This document shows positions 43,518-55,709 of a stretch of DNA of 60,734 nt, one piece after another. Source of the DNA: Perkinsus olseni (taxonomy: Eukaryota > Perkinsozoa > Perkinsida); contig JABANN010000152.1 in assembly GCA_013115125.1 (NCBI GenBank), positions 1 to 60,734 on the forward strand, given 5' to 3'. The position numbers and the translations under genes were made by a program. The notes beneath the pieces were generated by a model. That model had not been told where the DNA came from. It was given only the letters and a program-made list of their open reading frames with translations, and did not search any database. The number at the start of each line of letters is the position of its first letter. The stretch's first letter is position 1.

Positions 43518-43874
43518 CTACGAGTAGGGGTTGCCGTAAAGGCGGAGGTTGGGGACTATCAAACACTTGCGACACTGCATGTAGGCATCCCTTAAATGCA
43601 TGCACTCCTTCGTCACCTACCAACGGCCATGAAGCGGTGGAAGGGTGGTAGTAGTACCCAGGCAGGATCTTTGGACTGCATACATTCCTCGAACAAAGCT
43701 CCACTCTTCCAGCACTGAGTCTGCTGCATACACTGAACCTACTCGAGTCTGGCATGCATGACCAAAAGATACCCCAAGGCACACCAGATCCGCTTTGATC
43801 CGTTTACAGTCATTCCCCTTCCGATGCGGCTTATCCTCACTAACTTTGAATACCTCCCACGTGAAGAAGCCCAT
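43518..43874 (-). CDS. COA5: Cytochrome c oxidase assembly factor COA5/PET191
   Basis: Three exons with introns of 34 and 41 nt give 93 aa in frame. DCKRIKADLVCL, QCMQQTQCWKSGALFEECM and ECMHLRDAYMQCRKCL reproduce the Cys spacing of PET191 twin-Cx9C proteins. The end PNLRLYGNPYS corresponds to the conserved R-x(3)-RGN tail. The protein works in the mitochondrial intermembrane space in complex IV assembly. Intron 1 begins GTATCTTTTGG, the motif shared with other introns. Start: the ATG at 43874; a shorter start is possible. Confidence 0.8.
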
Positions 43875-44725
43875 CCACTTGACGAGTCAAAAGCTGCATC
43901 TTCAGCCAGGGAGCAGCAGCAAGCAAACACAACAGGCATCGACCGGAGGGGCGACAGAGGAACACGCCACATCATCACAACGGTTATACCCAAGTTGCAG
44001 CTGCTGTTTATGCCTCACTCAACGTCAATGGCTCGTCTGCAGAGAGCCATCAGCACTCAGGAGAGTAGTAGTAGCCTTGGTACGGACTTCCACCCAATGT
44101 TATTGAGACGATAGATGAGTATTTGACCATGATGAATGACACAATCCTATCGAACTTCCGCCCACCCGACCCATCCTCGATCGCGTATCCCGGACGTCCA
44201 GCCAGCGAGGTGGTCTTGCCTCATCAATGCCTGATGTCATCATAACGATGGACCTGGGTGACCCTTCAATGGGGCACGAGCTACTCCAACACTCCCTCAG
44301 GCAGGGACAAGAGGCTTAGTTAAGGAACCAGCAACCTACCACCAACCACGCCGGACACCGGGAGATAATCCGCCAGAAGTCCAACTCCTGCCAATAGAAG
44401 GTCTCCGTTCCTATTGCTCGCAGCCCCAGTTTTAATGGAGTTTCTTGGCATTCCTCGTGATATTCCTACCGCTCCTTTGGCAACTCCCACTCGATGCCCG
44501 GCTCGAGTCGGACGTAACGACATAGTGCAGACAAAGGGAGAATGTGAAAAACATGCATCAAAATTGAATACCATCCAGAGTGACAACTTCAACTAAGAAC
44601 ATCATAAGGTCTCATGAAACTATCCTAACGGATCACTACCGCTACACTGCTTGTAGTAGTCACCATCCAGTTAACAAATATATTTCTTGCCTCCCTTGGC
44701 ACATCTCGCATTTCCTCAACGGAAC
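43875..44725. other. Region with possible exons of an unknown plus-strand gene
   Basis: On the plus strand PWYGLPPNVIETIDEYLTMM...PGRPASE (about 44074-44212) can be joined by an 89-nt GT-AG intron to AGTRGLVKEPATYHQPRRTP and a stop near 44435. The 5' part was not found. On the minus strand 44320-44592 is open without a motif. I see no family. Confidence 0.3.
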
Positions 44726-45885
44726 TTAAAGGGCAGCTATCAATGTGAGGATGTTCTCGGAAATGAGCAGCGGGAAGAGGACGATCTTCATCAAAGTTGG
44801 GCACGAGAACCCCGTCGAGAACTGCAAAAAACACCAACCTCATTTTCCCCTAACGCCATTGTTACCCTCCCCTCACCTGGTACCATAGGCCGAAAGCCGT
44901 GAGGGCCATCGCTATGGTCTGCACCCTCGACCCTCTGTCCTTGACATTGGGCAGGTAACCAGCGTCGTGGAGGGCCTTCACTGCCATCTCCGCCAACCTC
45001 TGGGCTCCCTTGATAGCACAGTTGAAGGCAGTAACAATCCTGGCCATGAACAGACTGACCAGAATACCTATGAGGGAGCATCCTGCTCGAAGACCGGCAT
45101 CAACCCAATCCTTGTAGTCGGGGAACTTCTCGTATAACGGTTTCTCGAGGTAGACTTTGGCGTACTCAGCGCCCTTCTGACCGATGGAGGCACCAACAGA
45201 AACACAGGCAGCCAGCTGGGAACGGAGAGCCGCTATGACCGCGACCATGCCCGCCCAGAAACCAGTGACGGCATCCAAGAGACGATTGGGGTCCACACAT
45301 CTCATAGTAGCACCGGCCATACGACGAGCCTTCTGCTTCTCTTCAGGTGTCTTGGCACCAATCACTGAGGACATTGTTGTGGCAACCTAAACGGTGACAT
45401 CAACAATAACACCCTTGCTTGGCTCTCTCTTCCCCTACCTCTCCAATGGAAACTTCGCCGTCATTATTCTTATCGAAGATCGCCTTAGCCTCGGGATCCT
45501 CCTGAAGCTTCTTCATACTGTCGACATACTCGACCTTCAACTCCTTCCAGGCCCGCTTTATCATACCACCACCAGCCTGTTGGAATGCACCCCAGGCCAG
45601 AATAGTGAGGGCGAACTGTCCACCGAAGAACAACAATAGCAGGGCAAAGCAGAAGTCACCCAACCCATCGTGCCAGTGTGGTTTGATGTACTGAGTGTAG
45701 ATACCGTCTAGTGTCTTCACGCAGCTTTCAATGATCGGCACTGCAGCTCTGATATAGGGCATGATAGCCTCTAAGTGGGGCTCTATTCTTTGATAGAGAC
45801 CCTCCAACCCCTGAGGGGCAGCGGTACTGGCAGGAGGAGCATCACCCGAACTGCTGCCTGATGCTTTACGATTCTTCACAACCAT
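44726..45885 (-). CDS. Multi-helix membrane protein with one EF-hand
   Basis: Three exons (introns 45387-45438 and 44822-44876) give 350 aa in exact frame. Order: short Ser/Ala-rich start (MVVKNRKASGSSSGD); amphipathic helices; first membrane helix (FCFALLLLFFGGQFALTILA); FDKNNDGEVSIGE, a canonical EF-hand loop with D-x-N-x-D-x-E-x-S; a Cys/Ala-rich membrane pair (FWAGMVAVIAALRSQ); a further helix GCSLIGILVSLFMARIV; a last hydrophobic end (LMKIVLFPLLISENILTL). It looks like a calcium-responsive membrane protein. I recall no characterised family; it may be alveolate-specific. Confidence 0.65.
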
Positions 45886-46114
45886 TAATGATAATAATAA
45901 TATTAACCTTCGAAGTTGAAGGGCGTGCTGCACTACTAGTAACGGCGAGCCTTCCTCGACCAATACGAATCGTGTCCATTTTTGTGTGCGTCAGCTGTGA
46001 CCCTCCGGGATGAACTAACTCAAAATGATGTTAATATTAGAATAATCATCACTCGATAATCGTGAAAACGGTAGTAATATAAGTTGCCGAGTAACAGCAA
46101 CTACTACCACGAGT

Positions 46115-46146
<32 letters not shown>

Positions 46147-46186
46147 CTAAGGCTGATAACTTCTCATCCTAATGGTATCCTTCTTC
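45886..46186. other. Intergenic region with (AGC)n microsatellite
   Basis: Spacer between the EF-hand protein and PGK. About ten AGC units run from 46115 to 46144. Nothing else seen. Confidence 0.6.
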
Positions 46187-47535
46187 CTAGAGCTGGTTCT
46201 TGTCAGTAAGGGCAACAACACCGGGCAACTGCTTACCCTCGAGAAGCTCCAAGGAGGCTCCGCCACCGGTACTGACGTGAGAGATCTCACCAGCCTTGCC
46301 CTGCTGCTCGACCATAGCGGCGGTATCACCACCACCGATGATGGAGGTAGCGCCGGCCTTGGTGGCGGCAACAACACCGTCAAGGAGGGCGAAGGAACCC
46401 TTGGCGAAGTTGGGGAACTCGAAGACACCCTGAGGGCCGTTCCAGATGATGGTCTTGGCCTTCTTCAGCATCTCCAGGTTGCGCTTGGTGGACTCCGGAC
46501 CAACATCAAGGCCCTCCCAGCCATCAGGGATGCCGGTCTCCATAGTGCAGATCTTAGTGTTAGCGTTGTTGTCGAAGTCATCAGCGCAAACCCAGTCAAC
46601 AGGAAGCAGGATCTGGACGCCCTTCTCCTGGGCCTTCTTCATGAGGTCAGGGACGATCTTGCTGCCCTCCTCGTCGAAGAGAGAGTTACCGATGGGAGTG
46701 TTGTGAAGGGTCTTGATGAAGGTGTAAGCCATACCGCCACCGATGATCATCATATCAACCTTATCAAGCATGTTGTTGATAAGCTGAATCTTATCCTTAA
46801 CCTTAGCACCGCCAAGGACACTCAAGACGGGGCGCTCGGGGTTCTCGAGGGCCTTGCCGAAGTACTGAAGCTCCTTAGCGAGCAAGAGACCGGCAGCGCG
46901 GACGGGGAGCTCAACACCAACCATAGAGGAGTGAGCGCGATGGGCGGTACCGAAAGCATCGTTGATGAAGACATCACCGAGCTTGGTGAGGTCGGCTCTG
47001 AAGGCGGCGACGGCCTCGGGGGAAGCCTTCACCTTCTCGCCGTTGATGACACCCTTGCCCTCCTCCTCAACATGGAAGCGGAGATTCTCGAGAAGGATGA
47101 TGCTGCCGGGGGCGGGAGAGGCGCAAGCCTTGATGGCAGTCTCGCCAACGCAATCGTCAACGAAAGTGACCTCGTGACCGACGAGCTCGGAGAGGACAGG
47201 GACGACGGGCTTCAAGGAGAACTGAACAACAACGACATTCTTATCATCATTATCGAGGGTATGATGGTCTGGCGGCGGAGGCGGCGGCAAGAGTGGCTTT
47301 CTACTACCTTCTCAATCTTGTTGCCCTCGGGTCTGCCCAAATGGCTCATGAGGACGACGCTGTTGGCGCCCATCTCGAAGACCTTCTTGATGGTGGGGAT
47401 GGTGGCCACGATACGGGTCTTATCAGCGACCTTGCCGTCCTTAACGGGGACGTTGAAGTCCACGCGCATGAGGACCCTCTTGCCCTTGATCTGGGATTCG
47501 GGCAGGTCGTTCAAAGTGGCCTTCTGGGACAACAT
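46187..47535 (-). CDS. PGK: Phosphoglycerate kinase
   Basis: Two exons joined by a 68-nt intron (47240-47307) give 426 aa. The N-domain has [16 protein letters not shown] and [38 protein letters not shown] and the hinge and nucleotide part [20 protein letters not shown] and [11 protein letters not shown] are all intact. It makes ATP and 3-phosphoglycerate from 1,3-bisphosphoglycerate. The presequence is short and not clearly a targeting signal ([19 protein letters not shown]), so a cytosolic enzyme is likely. Codon choice is far more uniform (C/G-ending) than in neighbours, fitting high expression. Confidence 0.97.
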
Positions 47536-47722
47536 AATTGGAAGAGATCACCGAGTCTGGTGCCAACGAAGTAGAGACAGCGCCGACGATTTTGCATAGC
47601 GATTTCGAGCGGAGCGAAGCGGTTCAGGAGTGCCATTTTTCATCTGAGACGCGTAGCATTCGGGCACTCAACTCAACTCCCTCCTTAGTGCGTGGATACG
47701 GCTGCTGCTGCTGTTGTTGTTC

Positions 47723-47980
47723 TCATGACGCCTTTCGGCCAGCCCGCCCAATGTGGAATAAATCATCGAACTTTTTCTCAGTGTCCGTAGATGTTCTGTC
47801 CTCCCCTCCAGCCACCATCAGCCTCTCCATATCAGTCGCCAGGCCAGGTTCTGTTGACGCTTCCCTCAAGCTTTCGAACGCTTCCTTACACTCCTCAACA
47901 ACATATGCAGTTTGGGCGGTGAGAGGGTTATGAGCTCTGAGGTACGCAGCCAAGTACCTCAGCGCCGACCTGAGCAACAT
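47723..47980 (-). CDS. Small helical protein, possibly LYR-like
   Basis: 85 aa, single exon from the ATG at 47980. LLRSALRYLAAYLRAHNP then YVVEECKEAFESLRE suggests a three-helix protein like the mitochondrial LYR family (L-x-R-Y...F). The canonical L-Y-R tripeptide is not present, so this is weak. It is divergent in position from PGK by 190 nt, same strand. Confidence 0.4.
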   Translation of the reverse strand: MLLRSALRYLAAYLRAHNPLTAQTAYVVEECKEAFESLREASTEPGLATDMERLMVAGGEDRTSTDTEKKFDDLFHIGRAGRKAS

Positions 47981-48162
47981 AGCCAGCGTAGCTTAGCAAC
48001 TACGCTGCAGCGGCAGCAGCTACTCCCGCGGTCCGCCACCGCCGTCGGGTATGAGTGGCCTGCGCTCCCCCAACTCCTTCATGCCGTTAGTGATCTGTCG
48101 GCTTACTGAGGCCTTCAAGTACCTGCCCAGGGACGTGGCCAGTGTCGATCCTCTACGTGAAT
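47981..48162. other. Short intergenic region
   Basis: Spacer between the small helical gene and the end of the AK9-like gene; nothing recognised. Confidence 0.4.
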
Positions 48163-51100
48163 TCACTTGACGGTGTCCTCTATACCAATGGCCTTTCCTG
48201 TCCCGAAGTGAGGGTGTTTGGTGGCCGTCGATGTATCAACGCCATCTGCGCTACCAACAGCAGCAGTAGCTTTGCTGATGTAAGAAGTGGGCGATTGGCG
48301 GAAGGCCGCGAGACTCAGGCTGTCCGCTAGGCAGTACCGACGACCTGTACGATCCATGATAATGATGGTATCAGGTCGTAAAGTAGTACCATCATAAATG
48401 ACCTTATCATATGCACACTGCTCAACTGCTGTGCCGCTGGAAGCCAGGGCAACAACACAGCGGCCCTTGAACTCGCACTGTAGGGGAGTTGTCGCTACCA
48501 GGCGTGGAGGTCCGGGGGACTGAGCATCCCTGATGGCACACCGTGACGACGCTTTCACTACCTTCATATAGTCGGTCTCGGGGGCCACAAAGTCCTGAGG
48601 GCGTTGAATGAACTCCTCGAGATGTGCCTGGTCTTCCGAGACCTGACACCATCCTATCGACAACACTGAGGTACTATCCCCTCACCTTCAAGCCTCCAAT
48701 CCAGTACAACCGACCATCATACTCAACTGGGACCCTCCCGATAACCATAGCACCATCACACCGAGCATAGGCCACCGGACACACTCGGCATCGAGCCTGA
48801 CGTGTCAAGTCGCTCTACAGACGACAACCACCAGGCCCTCTTACTAGCTCCCCTTCATGCATAACCATCATCCTCCTCATCACGCCTCGATGTACCCCCT
48901 CTGGTAGCGGGGACGGGAGCCTCTGGTGTTGATGTCGTTTACAGCAGTTGAATGACCTCATCTGCACTTCCACGTGAGAGCATGCCTTCCTTGCACCTCC
49001 TCCCTACCATGTCCCGGCAACTCCTCATAGCCACCCTCGCCACAGCCCCAGTGGCCCTCCGAGCGTCAATGGTCATCAGCCTTGCCGTCCCCGAGAAGCG
49101 CTCCATCATGTATGCGGGTATGTCCATGGATGGCCCTTGGATCCACTGCCTCCAATGGGACTCGAGGATATCCTCATTAACAACACCCTCTGCACTAGCC
49201 GGCCCCTCCACGACCCTCTCCTTTCGACGCTCGAACTCACGACGACTCATCTCCAGAACCAGAACCAGTTGTGGCTCTACTCCACAGGCCTTAGCCAGGT
49301 AGGACAATTCCGACACCCCTAGGGGGTACCTACAACCACTGTGTGTAGAAGCGGCGCAGTGATACCCCTACCCATCAACAACCCATCCACGTTCTCTACA
49401 GTCTGCCTCCTCCAACCGGATCGATAAAGCCCAGGCCAGTGCCTCGGGAGATGTGGAGCGACCTGCAGTGTGAAGGTGTCTAGGGTGACAATACCTATAC
49501 CAACCATTGGTGAGATCATCTAAAAGATGGTGTCGCCCCAAGTGAGAACGGTGGGGGTCCACAGAGCCGAGGACCTGCGGCAGAGCCCTCCAGCGGCACG
49601 TCATGACGATTGAGCTACTACTTCCGAGGGGCTGAGGTAGACGGCTCCTGTGACCTGTGAGATCTGACGGGCCACGCTGGTGACACCCGATAGAGGGGGG
49701 CCAACTACGCATATGCTGACAAGAGACGATGGTCCAAGATGTAGGTGAAGGCTACTACCGGTAAGGCGTCTCACGCTGATGCCAAGGCCTTGAAACAGTA
49801 GGGTCTAGGAGGACTGGAAGAGGCCCCTCCGACAGGAGGGTTTCCCTGGTTCAACAGGGCCTCGGCTGCAGACAGACATATACCCAGTACCTCGAGTTGG
49901 TCATGTAGATGATTCTATCGTCTACCAGGACAGCCTCCTTCCCCTCCTCATCGATACTGTAAACATCAGCCCTCCCAAAGGACCTCGAGAGCCCCACTCT
50001 ACCACTACTAAGCCAGGCCTCAGCGTCGGCCTTAGCAACCTGAAAGAACACTACGAGGGGCCGGGGAAGAGGGCCGCGACTACCGGTATGCAGACAGACT
50101 TGAAAATGAGGTTCCTTCTATCGGCGGAGAAGAGGTGGTCTCGGAAGGCATGGCGGACATGTCGCAGAGCCAACGGGCCGCATCTAAGTGACCCATCTAC
50201 CACTAGCGGCGCCCGTCGTACTACTCAGTCTCAGTTGTAGGGATGCCGAGGGCCATCAGCCATTCAATCGTAGCCGAGATGGTCAGGATGGTCTTCTCTC
50301 GACCCTCCAAGAACTCCCTTTTTGCCACCTGTAGACACTACATCGAGGAGGGACGAGGAGGACCTTCACGAGTCACCTGGCTAGGGACCTCTTCTGGGTC
50401 CTCGATCTCCTCCTCATATTCCGGTATGCCTTCCTCAGGAGGCTCCGGCAGGGCCAATAGTCTGCACAGAGCTGGCAAGATGAAGGGGCAGGGGCCGTCA
50501 GTCCACCTCTCTCGCTCCTCCATCCTAGCCTTCCTCTCCTCCCTCCTCTTCTCCAGCTCCAGCTCAGCCTCTCTGTCGATGGCAGCCGAGTCCAAGCAGG
50601 TAGCAACAGCTTCTGCTGCAGCGGTGGTGAGCACCTGATGTGGACCTTCAGGATGGCACTCAGTAGTCTGTACCTCCTACCACTGCTGCTTCTGGCAGCC
50701 TCCTGCAGGAGACCATGAGCTCTTCTAGCCTAGGAGCCCCCTCCTCCTCCTCCTCCTCCTCCTCCTCCTCCGCCACCACCACCCAACGACCATCGATGAT
50801 ACTCGGACCCAGTGTTGACGGTAGTGCCTGCCTAGGGATATTGAGTCTCAATAGAGATCATTGGTAGAGACCTCTAGGAAGGCCTTCTGCCGGAGGTGTT
50901 GCATCTCCTCCTCAGTCGGCGGTGGCACACTCTCCTCCTCCTCCTCCTCCTCCTCCTCTTTCTCCTCCTGGCCGTCATCATCAGGGTTGGCACTCTCTTC
51001 TTCCCCTCTCTCATCGCCTAGAACCATCCTGGCCAGGCGTGACACCCTACATCAGTACCCCCGATCTCCTCAGCAGCCTTCCTGGCCTCCTCAGCAGCCT

Positions 51101-54100
51101 TCCTGGCCTCCTCTTCCTCCCTCTTCAGCCTCTTAGCTTCCTCCAGCCTGAGCCTTGCCTCCGCCTCCAACTTCATCCTCCTTTCCTCCAGCATCCTCTC
51201 CAAGGCCTCTGCATACCTGCTTAACCCATAGCATCATAACCCTCAGAGTGATAATTACCGTTGGTGTAACCTGACCACCTCTACCCCTCCCTTGTCGGCG
51301 ACAGAGTGGCACATCTCCTCCACTCCAGCTGGCAAAGGGTGGAGATTATTACGCATTGCCCGACAGCGTCAATCCTACTCCCCTCAGCGCCCAGTATCAT
51401 CACTCGGCAGGGTGGCATCACTGGTCCCTCACCATCCCAACGCCTCCTCAACTTCGTCATGTACCCCTCAACATCCTCCACGAACTTGCCCTGCGGTCCA
51501 TCTCCTCCCTCGTCACCGGATCGGTCCATCTTACTTTGCACATAGCATCGGCGAAGCCTAGTATCCTCCCTTTCAAGCTAACCCACTGCTGCTGCTGGTC
51601 ACTCATCCCCTCCGGTACTTCTTCCGGTATACGTATCTGGCCACCTCGTCATCGACAACAGTAGCAACACGCTGACCTGTCCAGGGAAAAGCCAGCCATC
51701 GTCAAGGAGAGTGACCGGGCAATAGGGGCCGCATAGAGGAGAGTACTTGATACATGACGATATCGGGCACTGAGGCGCTTCCACTCCCTCCTCCTGTTCC
51801 GGAGGTATCCAAGGGTCGGGCAGACCCTCACAGGCAGACTCATCATCAATCCTGAATGAGATGCCCCAATCATGCTGATGATCGATACGCACCTCTGGAC
51901 CTGGGCTGTAGGAAGGGATCTATCGCCTGTATGACCTCCTTGGTGCAACCCGAGATGCCCTTGGTGATAGACACGCGTATGGTAGTGACGCCAAGGTTAT
52001 CCCCCAGCTCCCTTGCCGCACTCAACTCCGCTAGGACCTGCACGAGAAGGAACGATAGCCTCTATTACTGCTACTCCTACCTTTTCTTTTGCTCTCGTTT
52101 GCTCATCCTCTCCGGTATCCCCTTCCCCGTCCTCTCCTGCTACGTCGTCTGCTCCTTGCCCGGCCCCCTCCTCCACCTCCATCCTGTTTCGTATAACCTC
52201 TAGCACCTCCTCATCCTCCCCGTCAATAGATATCACCATCTCTATCGCCATACCACTCCTTTCCCTCCACTTCTCGATATCCTCCATCGTCGGCCCTACC
52301 AACAAGTAGTGACAATCAGGCGTCGTGCGCAGCCCCTTCGGCATCTCCGGCAACTCCTCCTCTGCCTCCTCCTCCTCTTCACCGGCCTCCTCCCTCTCGG
52401 CCCTCACCCGTTGCGCCTCCTCAATGCGCACCCTCCTCTCCTCCAAAAGTTGAATATTTTCTGACACCCCTAGCTGCTCTGCAGCCTCTTCAATCCAGCT
52501 CTCATCAGCACCAACTTCAATAGCCTTGATAGCCCCTTCAAACCTCTCGGCCAATGCCCTCGCCAGCGTACTCTTGCCCGCCATTCGGCAGCCCACTACT
52601 GCTACGCCAACTTTGTGCGTAGCGGAGGCGAAGGACGGCTCATCGATCGCCGCATACCTGAGAACCTCTGTCGAGAGAACGCATGATGCTGATCGTCCTC
52701 CTAGGACTACCTCCTAGGGTTCCTCATGAAGTCCCTTCTCCGCTCCCTTGTCGAGCACATGAAGACCGTGTCGGCCCAGGAGACGGCATACTCGACATCC
52801 CCAGGGAGGATGAGACCATCATCGAGGAAGGCTACTGGACAGTGCTGACGAAAGTTAGACCACACCCTGCTAGGTCGACCAATGTCCTCATCACCATACC
52901 TGCAAGAACCTGCACACTCTGGCCGCTATGAAAGTAGCACTACCCCATTCTAAGGAGCTCCTTAGGCTCTCCTCCCGCACCATCCAGAGGGAGAGGCATC
53001 CTCAGAGGCTGTCCGCCCGTGTATGGACTAGTAAGGTGCCTTATCTGTTGGGCGAGGCCCCACTCGTCATGGCCATCACCATTGACGAGGACGGTGCCCT
53101 CATATGAGTAGGCACCGACATGACCAGGCGCCTCCTCGGCATCCAGTGGTGCTTCGGATGATGCTCTCCCTAGGCAATTGATAACCTCCCTAAGACTGCT
53201 AGCCTTCTCCTCTCCCCCCTCCCCTTCACCGATCCACTCCCCTCTTCTGTGAAGGTCCAGACAAGTGAAGATATCAGCCTTGGCGCCACCAACGAGATAC
53301 TCTCTAGTAAGGGCCTCTAGGGTGTCAGGGCAGTCCTCCATACTCGACGGGCCTTCCGATGGCACCTCCTCCCAGCCACCACTCATCACCCTCTTCACCT
53401 CCTCATTCACCTCTACCGGTACCTGACCCAGTAGACCGACTACTGCCACTGGGCCTGGTGGTCATCACCTGCAAATCCTCATCATCAGGATTCTCCTCAG
53501 CCCTTCGTATCCTAGCTTGAATGGCGTCCCTCATGGCCTTCAAGCGATCCACGTCCCAAGAGGACGCCACCACACCCGACTCTCTGTCCACGTACAAGCT
53601 GCTGTCGCCGCTTCCAACGAGGTCAATACAGAAGTGCTGAACCGAAGACCAGAGGAGGGACAGAGGGTTGGGCCTGGGCGCTTTGTCCACTGATGATGCC
53701 TCCTAAAGGTACCCCTACAGACGAGCCCTGTTGGCTATTCTCACCTCAAACACTGGAGATCGGAAGACCCCTTCAATATTCATCGTGGGCTGCTTGGACA
53801 GGTCACCAACCTCCTGTAGCCATCGGGAGATGACCTCGGCCTACTACCACACCTCCCCCACCTCATCGTCAGCAACCTACCTGTTGTGCGTCCGTTGGCT
53901 CCGGCAACTGCATGACGAAACCGACCTGCTGACACCGAGTACTTCGACAGATCATCTCTAGCATCAGTTGAAGGATAATCTGATCTTGATAATGACGAGT
54001 ATCCCGAGCTTCACTCTGCCGACCTTCAGATCCAAGGATACTCCTCGTAGCAGCTCCTCGCAGGCCCAGCTCTGTAACGGTGTCCGGAGATCAGTAGGAG

Positions 54101-55480
54101 TGGCCAAGGCAACTTCTAATACATACTTGGGAGTGACCAGTTGCAGACGATCTACACATCAGTAGTGGCGGCGAGACTGGTGGTGCAGGGTACTCACCAG
54201 TCATGCTGTGGTTATCATGGGCGGACAGGAGCCTGCACACCCTCTCCACTGTCGACCCCGTCGGTGGTGAGCCTCTACTGGTTATCATTATACACACTGG
54301 ACGAGATCGGACAGCCCCTTGGAGTGGGTCCTCGTCAACACCCAAGAGACATAACCCATCAGCCGCCGGCCCGACGACCCCTTCATTCGAGAAGTCAATC
54401 TCCTCGTCATGATCCTCAGAAAAGCCGGGGACTTCACCGCCCATCTCTTTGGCGAGGGAGGTGAGAGTCACTGACGATACCACATCAACCTGTTCAAGAG
54501 GGTAATGGGCCTGTCCAGTCGTGATGGGCTACCTCTAGGTGGTCGCTCCTCTGTACAGCAGAGGCCTCCTCTTCAGTATGACCACGATGGACCTCACCGA
54601 ACCCTATCAATGGCCGATGCCTGTCGGGGTTCTCGACCTCCATAACTCTCCTCCTAAGCTCCACTGCCACCTTGCGAGCTATCGAGAGCAGCTCAGAGGT
54701 GCATGCTTGGGTGAAGGACCCTTCCCTCCAGAAGAGAGGGTCCACCTCCTCGGGGTTGGTCAGTAATGAAGGCTGCTCCAGAACGGTGGCAGCGGGGCTG
54801 TCGGTGGAGGTGACTTTAGAGCGAAGAATATCGAGGATGTCAGCAGACCTAGGCGGGTAGCTGGCGTCGAGAGCCGCTGAGGTGGCCTTACTCCTGTCCC
54901 GAGGGGGTGAGTGAACGAGCTACTCCCAGAAGCCATCGGTGGAAAGTAGGGTAATCGATAGGGGTGTCTACTAGAGGCATTCGCCTCCTTATCGCTGCTG
55001 CTACTCACCATCATCTCCATTGGTGATGATGTCAATCTCAGTCCTCGCTATGCGGTCACAGAGGCGGCCCCTCCTGTTAGACCTGAAAGGAGGCTGACGC
55101 CCTTCTCGTGGATGTAGACGACTACCGAGTTCCTTCAGTATCAGTGAGAGCCCCACCCAGGAGGGCATGGACTGTTAAGAGCTGTAGATGATGGAAGGAC
55201 GATGGTGTGATGGTAGCAGCAGGCCCTAGGTAAGAGGGTGATGGTGATAATGACGACCATAAGGCCATGACTATCCTGTCCATCTGAAGGGAACGGCTCC
55301 AGTAGGGCATGCTGCCAATCTCCCCACCCTTCGGTCCATGTTCCCTATTGGTGCTAGCTCTGAGGGCTTCTGTACGGCGGACCGCAATGCACCACCGTTG
55401 CAGGTGGAATCAATAGGGGAGGGGGTGAACATCAATACACGACTGAGGTCCCCCTTTCCCTGTTGTTTACTATCACACAA
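48163..55480 (-). CDS. Large adenylate kinase 9-like repeat protein (ciliary type)
   Basis: Many exons on the minus strand encode a modular protein resembling AK9. Three P-loop-like sites occur: VVGCRMAGKSTLARALAERF (near 52.6 kb, intact Walker A), RVMILGAEGSRIDAVGQ (near 51.4 kb) and VVGPPLSGVTSVARQIS (near 49.7 kb); the last two lack the Lys. Each is associated with the AK9-type blocks YCPVTLLDDGWLFPGQ, CPVAYARCDG...VEYDGRLYWIGG and HLEEFIQRPQDFVAPE. Acidic and coiled-coil stretches (polyE from CTC repeats at 50739-50771 and 50933-50962; RLRLEEAKRLKREEEEARKA) separate them. AK9 interconverts nucleotides and is linked to cilia. Several exon joins and the 5' end (55.3-55.5 kb) are unresolved, and it could be two genes. 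One intron (51029-51058) is only 30 nt. Confidence 0.6.
50739..50771. repeat. (CTC)n microsatellite coding a Glu run
   Basis: Eleven CTC/CCT units, read as polyGlu on the minus strand in the AK9-like gene. A shorter array lies at 50933-50962. Confidence 0.85.
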
Positions 55481-55709
55481 CAGCTCCCAACGCTAGTAGG
55501 AGCCCAGCAAGATCATGCTTAAACTCAATCAGAGATGGGTAGGTGATCGAAGGCGGTCTCGGCATGCGTCTTGTGATACCATCGGCTAAGTCTCGACTGA
55601 TTTTTCTGAACACCCCGCAAGTCACTGATGGTCCTCAGATTTTAGGGCGCGCGCCAAAGACGTTGCGCAGATACGCTTTCGTCGTTGCCTTAACAGAGCA
55701 GGTTCCACC
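55481..55709. other. Divergent promoter region
   Basis: Between the 5' side of the AK9-like gene (minus) and the thioredoxin gene (plus). No motif recognised. Confidence 0.4.

Noticed and set aside
46115-46144. (AGC)n as a coding polyGln tract
   Set aside because: It lies between two genes whose ends are known and no frame with a start passes through it.
46172-47599. Long plus-strand open frame (475 codons) over the PGK gene
   Set aside because: It is the antisense shadow of phosphoglycerate kinase. The minus strand has every PGK motif and strong codon bias, which keeps the opposite frame open.
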